DNA from: CAYRVF01 sp964427535
GTDB lineage: Bacteria > Chloroflexota > Ktedonobacteria > Ktedonobacterales > JADMIN01
Reading direction: 5' to 3'
Assembly (NCBI GenBank): GCA_964427535.1
Contig: CAYRVF010000110.1
Span: 1 to 17,046, forward strand
Length of the DNA stretch: 17,046 bases
Part shown: piece by piece, positions 12,292-17,046 of the stretch
How positions within the stretch are numbered: position 1 is the first letter of the stretch
How the letters are laid out: every line of letters starts with the position of its first letter
Position numbers and translations under genes: made by a program
The notes under the pieces: generated by a model
Seen by the model: the letters and a program-made list of their open reading frames with translations, nothing else
Databases searched by the model: none
Told to the model about the DNA's origin: nothing

Positions 12292-14565
12292 ATGGGCTGG
12301 AATGACCTGATCGGGCACCGCCTGGATCGGTACGATATTCTCGAAGAGCTTGGTCGTGGCGGCTCATCTCGTGTCTATCGCGCGCACGATCCCGAGATGG
12401 GGCGCGACGTCGCCATCAAGGTGATCCCGAACGACGCCGACGACCGCGTGACGTTCGTGCGCCGCTTCGAGCGCGAGGCGCAGGTGGTGCGCTCGCTCTC
12501 GCATCCCAACATCGTCGCCGTGTTCGAGGCCGACAAGACCGACGACATCGTCTACCTCGTCATGCAGTGCGTCACTGGCGGCACGCTGCGGCAACAACTC
12601 GGCCGCCCGATTCCCTCGGCGGAGGCGGCCCTCTATGCGGCGCAGATGGCGCGGGCGCTGCACCACGCGCACACGCAGGGCATCGTGCATCGCGACGTGA
12701 AGCCGTCGAACATGCTCGTAGACGGCAGCGACAGGTACCGGCTGCTGCTGACGGATTTCGGCATTGCGAAGATTCAGGGCGCGCGTGGGCTGACCAAGTC
12801 GGGCACGACCATCGGCACGCCGGAGTACATGTCGCCGGAACAAGCCGAGGGCCGCGAGATCGACCAGCGGTCCGATATCTATGCGCTGGGCTGCGTGCTC
12901 TATGAGATGCTGGCCGGGCGCCCGCCGTTCGTCGGCTCGACACCGGTCTCCGTGCTCTATCAGCAGGTGCATTCGCGTCCAGCGTATATCCGTGGCTTCA
13001 ACCCCGAGGTGCCGCGCGAGATGGCGCGCATTTTAGAGATCTCGCTCGCCAAGCGGCCGGAGGACCGTTTCGGCACTGGCGACGCCTTCGCCGAAGCGCT
13101 GGCCCCCTTCTACGTCGGCCTCGGTGTAGACATGCCCTGGCTCGCCGTGCCGCCATCGCGCCCGCCGCAGATTGGCTCTGGCCCCCTTGTCTCGGGGCCG
13201 CTGACACCAACTCCACTCAACGGGTCGGCCCGCGAGGGCACGTCCGGCGCCAATCAGGCTGGGCCGGTGCGGTTTCCACCGATTGGAGTGCCGCTCAGCA
13301 GCGGCCTCGACGACATCTTCCCGGAGACGCCGGTGGCGCCGGTGCCCAACACCGACCCATTGCCTGCCTGGCTGCAGGCCGCGGGAGGGCTACCTCCGTC
13401 GGCGCAACCCTCGAGAAATGCCCAGACTCCGCCCGAGGCGAACGACCTGGAGCGGACGCCGCCCCGTGTGCAGCGGGCGCCACGCCAGACCATTCCGCTG
13501 CCATCGTTCCGGCTTCCCGCGAAGAAGACGGCTCCCCTCGATCTCCCGCTGACGCCCGACGGCCAGCTCGATCTCGAGGCGTTGCTAGCCGAGCACGAGC
13601 GGCTCCGCGAAGAGCATGAGCGGCTGCGGGCGGCAACCGAACAGGCGAACTACTATCCGCAGGCAGGGATTCCACTCGGGCCGCCGCAAGTGCCCTCTCC
13701 GCAGCCCGCGCAGACGCCGCCGTGGGCGAGCGGACGCGCTGCGCCGTCGATGCCTGATGCCACTCGCAACCCCGCTGGCACGCGCGGCTTCGGCCCAACC
13801 CCCGCCAGTGGTTACGCCCAGGCGGGCGCATTCGGGGCTCCCCCGTCTCCACTAGCTGGGGCCAGCCGAGGAAGCCCACAGCGAGCAGCAGACCAACAGG
13901 GCGTACGCCAGCCTTCGTCTGTCCGCCGTCCCGAGTCTGCGCCGGCTTCCGGCGGACGCCCCTCACGGCAAGGCGGGGTGCGGCGCGTGCGGCGATCGTG
14001 GCTGGCGGCATCGGCCGTGGCCGCGCTCGTCTGCCTATCGCTGGCTGCGTGGATCGTCGTGAACGCGTCGGGCCTGGCGGTCACGACGCCGGGGCACTCC
14101 ACGACGCCCGTCGCGCGGACACAGCCGACACATACGCCGACAGCCGCGCCGACTGCGACCGCGACTGTGATCCCCACGGCAACTCCGCAGGTGACGGCAA
14201 CGGAGACTCCGCAGCAGCGGCTCGACGCCCAGGCCGAGAACAGCTTGCGTGCCGTCACGCTCGGGCGCTTCGTCGATGGGTCGTGCTCCAGCGGGAATAA
14301 CGTCACGCAGTTTGGGCAGGGCCAGACAATCTATTTCAACTTCTGCACGTCGGGGGCCGCTGTCTCAGGTCCTCTGAGCGTGTCCATCCGGCAGAACGGC
14401 AGCGTCGTCTACAATCTCAACTTCCGCCAGTATCTCTCGCCCGGCGCGAGCTACTACTGCTATTCGAGCTACGGCTTCGCTCCCGGGACGTACGACGCGC
14501 TGGTAACGCTGCAGGTGAATGGCCAGCCCGCCACTGCGCGTGACATACAATTCACCATCGGGTAG
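12292..14565 (+). CDS. Transmembrane Ser/Thr protein kinase (Hanks type) with extracytoplasmic domain
   Basis: 757 aa. The kinase domain occupies about residues 14-270: glycine loop GRGGSSRVY (21-29), VAIK lysine 43, catalytic HRDVKPSN (133-140, Asp135), DFG (155-157) and GTPEYMSPE (175-183). All key residues are present, so it should be active. An SGTT stretch before GTPEY offers activation-loop Thr sites. Then comes a long Pro-rich cytoplasmic linker with a short heptad-like helix at about 426-447 (LLAEHERLREEHERLR). One membrane helix lies at about 570-590 after a basic stretch, followed by a Thr/Pro-rich spacer (about 596-640) and a C-terminal extracytoplasmic domain (about 645-757). The outer domain is not PASTA; it resembles that of the upstream zinc-ribbon protein. 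GAGGGG lies 11 nt before the ATG. It probably senses an outside signal; substrates are unknown. Confidence 0.96.
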   Translation: MGWNDLIGHRLDRYDILEELGRGGSSRVYRAHDPEMGRDVAIKVIPNDADDRVTFVRRFEREAQVVRSLSHPNIVAVFEADKTDDIVYLVMQCVTGGTLRQQLGRPIPSAEAALYAAQMARALHHAHTQGIVHRDVKPSNMLVDGSDRYRLLLTDFGIAKIQGARGLTKSGTTIGTPEYMSPEQAEGREIDQRSDIYALGCVLYEMLAGRPPFVGSTPVSVLYQQVHSRPAYIRGFNPEVPREMARILEISLAKRPEDRFGTGDAFAEALAPFYVGLGVDMPWLAVPPSRPPQIGSGPLVSGPLTPTPLNGSAREGTSGANQAGPVRFPPIGVPLSSGLDDIFPETPVAPVPNTDPLPAWLQAAGGLPPSAQPSRNAQTPPEANDLERTPPRVQRAPRQTIPLPSFRLPAKKTAPLDLPLTPDGQLDLEALLAEHERLREEHERLRAATEQANYYPQAGIPLGPPQVPSPQPAQTPPWASGRAAPSMPDATRNPAGTRGFGPTPASGYAQAGAFGAPPSPLAGASRGSPQRAADQQGVRQPSSVRRPESAPASGGRPSRQGGVRRVRRSWLAASAVAALVCLSLAAWIVVNASGLAVTTPGHSTTPVARTQPTHTPTAAPTATATVIPTATPQVTATETPQQRLDAQAENSLRAVTLGRFVDGSCSSGNNVTQFGQGQTIYFNFCTSGAAVSGPLSVSIRQNGSVVYNLNFRQYLSPGASYYCYSSYGFAPGTYDALVTLQVNGQPATARDIQFTIG

Positions 14566-14634
14566 AGTCGCCTCCGTAGCGCCTGCGCTTCGCCCGTCGC
14601 TACCACTACCCGGGTGAAGGGTGCGGATGCGACT
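14566..14634 (+). terminator. Possible structured terminator after the kinase gene
   Basis: Immediately after the kinase stop, an outer 6-bp pair AGTCGC/GCGACT (14566-14571 with 14629-14634) encloses an inner pair GTAGCG/CGCTAC (14576-14581 with 14598-14603) and the palindrome ACCCGGGT (14608-14615). No U-tract follows, so termination is uncertain. Confidence 0.3.
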
Positions 14635-14713
14635 GCCGAGCGGCTGACTTGCCGCTATGGGTCCAACCGGGATAGTCTTCGTGACAGGTGGACACTCAGA
14701 GTCTGTATATTCC

Positions 14714-14743
14714 TTGACGCGCATATGCTCGTTCGGGTATATT
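14714..14743 (+). promoter_or_regulatory. Promoter of the ArsR gene, probably giving a leaderless mRNA
   Basis: TTGACG (14714-14719) and TATATT (14738-14743) are 18 bp apart, each 5 of 6 to consensus. The ATG at 14750 is 7 nt after the -10 box, so the first transcribed base should be at or next to the A of the start codon. No ribosome binding site is present. GCATATGC (14721-14728), a palindrome between the two boxes, could be the binding site of the ArsR protein. Confidence 0.65.
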
Positions 14744-14749
14744 TGGACC

Positions 14750-15097
14750 ATGTTGACGACGCTGGGGGCGCTGGCAGAACCGAACAGGTTGCATATCGTC
14801 GAGCTCTTGCGTGATGGACCCCGTCCGGTTGGAGAAATCGCCGAGCGGCTCGGGCTCCGACAACCGCAAGTATCGAAGCATCTCCGCGTGCTCAGCGAGG
14901 CCGGGGTCGTCGAGGCGCATCCGGTCGCCCAGCAGCGCATCTACCAGTTGCGTCCTCAGCCGTTTCACGAGCTTGACGCCTGGCTGGCGCTGTATCGCCA
15001 TATCTGGGACGCACGATTCGATCGTCTGGACACGTACCTGCGCGACGTGCAACGAGAGCAACACGCACAGGAGCAGCACTATGACGACAAGCCCTGA
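14750..15097 (+). CDS. ArsR-family winged-helix transcriptional regulator
   Basis: 115-aa DNA-binding repressor with the fold start LGALAEPNRLHIVELLRDGP, helix-turn-helix GEIAERLGLRQPQVSKHLRVLSEAG and wing VVEAHPVAQQRIYQLRP. The ELCVC-type metal site of classical arsenic/cadmium sensors is missing, and no Cys is present at all, so it is not a typical metal sensor. It belongs to the group found beside AHSA1/SRPBCC genes. The start is set by homology; an in-frame start at 14657 would add a non-homologous stretch that covers the promoter. It overlaps the AHSA1 gene by 17 nt, so the two are co-transcribed and it probably represses its own operon. Confidence 0.93.
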   Translation: MLTTLGALAEPNRLHIVELLRDGPRPVGEIAERLGLRQPQVSKHLRVLSEAGVVEAHPVAQQRIYQLRPQPFHELDAWLALYRHIWDARFDRLDTYLRDVQREQHAQEQHYDDKP

Positions 15098-15614
15098 TTC
15101 CGCGCTGCCGCCGGGAGAGCGGGAGCTTGTCATCACCCGCGTCTTCGATGCGCCACGCGAGCTGGTATGGAAGGCATTCACCGAGTCCGACCGTCTGGCG
15201 CGGTGGTGGGGGCCCAAGGGTTTCACGTTGGTGGTCCGCACGCTCGACGTGCGCCCCGACGGCGTCTTTCACTACGCCACTCGATCTCCCGATGGCCACG
15301 TTCTCTGGGGCAGGTTTGTGTACCGCGACCTCCAGGCCCCTGAGCGGCTGGTCTTCGTCTCGTCGTTTGCCGATGAGGACGGCAACGTCGCGCGTGCCCC
15401 ATTTAGCCCCACCTGGCCGCTGGAAATCCTGAATACTGTGACGCTGACTGAGTCTGACGGCAAGACAACCGTGACCTTCCGCGGCGGGCCGCTCAACGCG
15501 ACGGCGGAGGAGCGCGACACCTTCTGGAACGCGCAGGACTCGACGCGGCGGGGCTTCGCCGGAACGTTCGATCAGCTTGCGGCGTATCTAGCTGGAGAAG
15601 CAGCGGGCAAGTAA
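15081..15614 (+). CDS. SRPBCC/AHSA1 domain protein
   Basis: 177 aa, a START-like fold protein of the Hsp90-activator-homologue (AHSA1) type. These proteins bind small hydrophobic ligands; few have known ligands. Diagnostic motifs are LVITRVFDAPRELVWKAFTE, RLARWWGPKGFT and a central GVFHYATRSPDGHVLWGRFVY, with a C-terminal helix (GFAGTFDQLAAYLAG). The ATG at 15081 has AGGAG 7 nt upstream and lies inside the end of the ArsR gene. The open frame goes back to 14811, but that part is out of phase with ArsR and not protein-like. Pairing with ArsR is common and suggests a ligand-binding partner or a detoxification role. That is inference. Confidence 0.92.
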   Translation: MTTSPDSALPPGERELVITRVFDAPRELVWKAFTESDRLARWWGPKGFTLVVRTLDVRPDGVFHYATRSPDGHVLWGRFVYRDLQAPERLVFVSSFADEDGNVARAPFSPTWPLEILNTVTLTESDGKTTVTFRGGPLNATAEERDTFWNAQDSTRRGFAGTFDQLAAYLAGEAAGK

Positions 15615-15677
15615 CGGACGCAGTCGAACTGCCAAGCACACGAGGTCCAACGACAGCACGAAAGCGAGAGCAGACCT

Positions 15678-16220
15678 ATGGGGAATATCGTCGTCTCTGA
15701 GTTTGTGTCCCTGGATGGCGTCATGGAAGAACCTGCCTGGACCTTCCAGTTCGGCAGCACCGAGCAGGAGCAGTGGAAGTTTGACGAACTCTTCAAGGCC
15801 GATGCTCTGCTGCTCGGCCGCCGCACCTATGAAGGCTTTGCCGCCGCATGGCCGACGATGGAGGGCACAGGCGCGTATGGTGAGCGGATGAACAGCCTGC
15901 CCAAATATGTCGCGTCGACCACGCTCTCAGATATGACCTGGAATGCCACACGACTCCAGGGTGATCTAGCGAACGAACTCGCCAGGCTCAAGCGTGACAT
16001 TGCACAGGACATCCTGATTTTCGGCAGCGGTCAACTGGTCCAGACGCTGCATGCGCGGGATCTCATCGACGACTATCGCCTCATGGTCTTTCCGGTGGTC
16101 CTGGGCAGTGGGAAGCGCCTGTTCCCCGATGGGAGCGAGAAGAAGGCGCTCAAACTGGTCGAGAGCACACCGTTCGCGTCCGGCGTCGTGGTCCTCAACT
16201 ACCAACCGGTCAGGGACTAA
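15678..16220 (+). CDS. Dihydrofolate reductase family protein (RibD C-terminal-like, YwjB type)
   Basis: 180-aa reductase-fold protein of the DHFR/RibD-C superfamily. Motifs: VVSEFVSLDGVMEEPAW at the start, ALLLGRRTYEGFAAAWP, ILIFGSGQLVQTL (dinucleotide-binding loop) and LMVFPVVLGSGKRLFPDG. These proteins are likely NAD(P)H-dependent reductases whose substrate is usually unknown. It is not a true folate DHFR by sequence pattern. A weak GAGAG precedes the ATG. A 63-nt gap from the AHSA1 gene, and 59 nt to the next gene, suggest one operon. Confidence 0.92.
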   Translation: MGNIVVSEFVSLDGVMEEPAWTFQFGSTEQEQWKFDELFKADALLLGRRTYEGFAAAWPTMEGTGAYGERMNSLPKYVASTTLSDMTWNATRLQGDLANELARLKRDIAQDILIFGSGQLVQTLHARDLIDDYRLMVFPVVLGSGKRLFPDGSEKKALKLVESTPFASGVVVLNYQPVRD

Positions 16221-16279
16221 CGCGGGACCTCGAACGCGCATGCGGCGCACGCTGACCGTCGCATCTCGGAGGAGCAGCC

Positions 16280-17046
16280 ATGACAACACAGAAACATGCT
16301 GGCGCGCCCGCAGAGAGCGGCTACGTTCCCGTGAACGGTCTCGAGATGTACTACGAGATATATGGCGGCGAGACGCGGAGCCACGCTCACCCATTGGTGC
16401 TGTTGCACGGCAATCTCTCGACGATCGGGACCTCGTTCGGCGCGCTGCTTCCGGCGCTTGCCGCGACACGGCGCGTAATCGCCGTCGAGCAACAAGGACA
16501 CGGCCACACCGCCGACATCGATCGCCCGTTCAGTGTTGGGCAATGGGCGGAGGACACCAGGGCGCTCCTGCGCCATCTCGGGGTCGAGCACGCCGATTTC
16601 TTCGGCTATAGCTCGGGAGGTGCGGTCGCATTGGAGATTGCCTTGCGCGCGCCCGCACTGGTGCGCAAGCTCGTTTGGGCAGGCGGCACCAGTTATCGGC
16701 GCGACGGTCTCTACTCCGAGCTTCTGGCCGGGAGCGAGTCTATGAAACCCGAGGACCTCGACGGCTCGGCATTCCAGCAGGCATACGCCCAGGTCGCGCC
16801 GCACCCTGAGCAGTGGCACCGGCTGGTCGCGAAGGTAGCGGAGCTTGACCGCGCGACGGATGGCTGGCCGCCCGAGAGCATTGCCTCGCTCCAACCGCCC
16901 ATCTTGCTCATCATTGGGGATTCCGATATCGTGCGCCCAGAGCACGTCGTCGAGATGTTTCGTTTGCTCGGTGGGGGCGTCGTGGGCGATATCGTCGGAT
17001 TGCCACGTTCCCAGCTCGCCGTGCTGCCCGGCACGACACACGTGAC
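16280..17046 (+). CDS. Alpha/beta hydrolase (3' end outside window)
   Basis: 255 codons are visible from the ATG at 16280; the frame is open at the right edge. GGAGGAG lies 5 nt upstream. The alpha/beta-hydrolase fold is clear: LVLLHGN (oxyanion region, about 39-45), nucleophile elbow GYSSG with Ser111, IGDSDIV with probable acid Asp216, and PGTTHV with His254, so the full catalytic triad is present. It resembles esterase or lactonase-type family members. No signal peptide is seen, so it is cytoplasmic. It follows the reductase with a 59-nt gap and may be part of the ArsR-controlled unit. The substrate cannot be inferred. Confidence 0.94.
   Translation, partial: MTTQKHAGAPAESGYVPVNGLEMYYEIYGGETRSHAHPLVLLHGNLSTIGTSFGALLPALAATRRVIAVEQQGHGHTADIDRPFSVGQWAEDTRALLRHLGVEHADFFGYSSGGAVALEIALRAPALVRKLVWAGGTSYRRDGLYSELLAGSESMKPEDLDGSAFQQAYAQVAPHPEQWHRLVAKVAELDRATDGWPPESIASLQPPILLIIGDSDIVRPEHVVEMFRLLGGGVVGDIVGLPRSQLAVLPGTTHV

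Noticed and set aside
14657..14749. Upstream start for the ArsR gene
   Set aside because: The added residues do not fit the family and overlap a good promoter.
14811..15080. Upstream start for the AHSA1 gene
   Set aside because: This stretch is an out-of-phase reading of the ArsR gene; ATG 15081 has a good ribosome site and fits the family.
16217..17041. Minus-strand open frame opposite the alpha/beta hydrolase
   Set aside because: The opposite strand has a complete catalytic triad and ribosome site; the antisense product shows no motif.
1..17046. tRNA genes, CRISPR arrays, transposases or phage genes
   Set aside because: All longer intergenic stretches were read; no T-arm consensus, spaced repeats or mobile-element proteins were seen.

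Overview
The window is GC-rich, gene-dense bacterial DNA. Its gene content is an F420 biosynthesis operon with F420-dependent enzymes, a membrane Ser/Thr kinase with a Thr/Pro-rich spacer, a family-5 solute-binding lipoprotein, a LacI regulator and an ArsR/AHSA1/DHFR-like cassette. This mix best suggests a Chloroflexota bacterium (Ktedonobacteria or Thermomicrobia-like). An actinobacterium is the main alternative. The assignment is inferred from gene content only; no rRNA or other phylogenetic marker is present.

Region 1 (1-5895, all minus strand) looks like a carbohydrate-use locus. In transcription order it has a secreted beta-helix protein resembling GH55 exo-beta-1,3-glucanases, an intrinsic terminator, a LacI-family repressor with its own promoter and an operator at the predicted +1, a family-5 ABC solute-binding lipoprotein, a strong 16-bp hairpin, and a DppB-type permease cut by the window edge. 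The likely logic is outside digestion of a beta-glucan, uptake of the oligosaccharides, and repression by LacI until a ligand arrives.

Region 2 (5896-7001) holds about 520 bp with no convincing gene, then a small unrecognised plus-strand gene.

Region 3 (7002-10900, minus strand) is a compact five-gene F420 operon: LLM-class F420-dependent oxidoreductase, PPOX/FDOR-type split-barrel oxidoreductase, cofD, cofC, cofE. The last three overlap by 4 nt (GTGA, ATGA) or are separated by 3 nt from the gene before. FO synthase (cofG/cofH or fbiC) is not in the window.

Region 4 (10901-14565, plus strand) starts with a 148-bp imperfect palindrome that looks like a MITE or interspersed repeat, lying between two divergent promoters. 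It continues with a zinc-ribbon single-pass membrane protein and a Ser/Thr protein kinase. The two proteins end in similar-looking extracytoplasmic domains, so they may form an undescribed sensory pair.

Region 5 (14566-17046, plus strand) is an ArsR repressor, probably translated from a leaderless mRNA, followed by an AHSA1/SRPBCC protein, a RibD-C/DHFR-like reductase and an alpha/beta hydrolase that runs off the right edge.

No tRNA, rRNA, CRISPR array, transposase or phage gene was seen.
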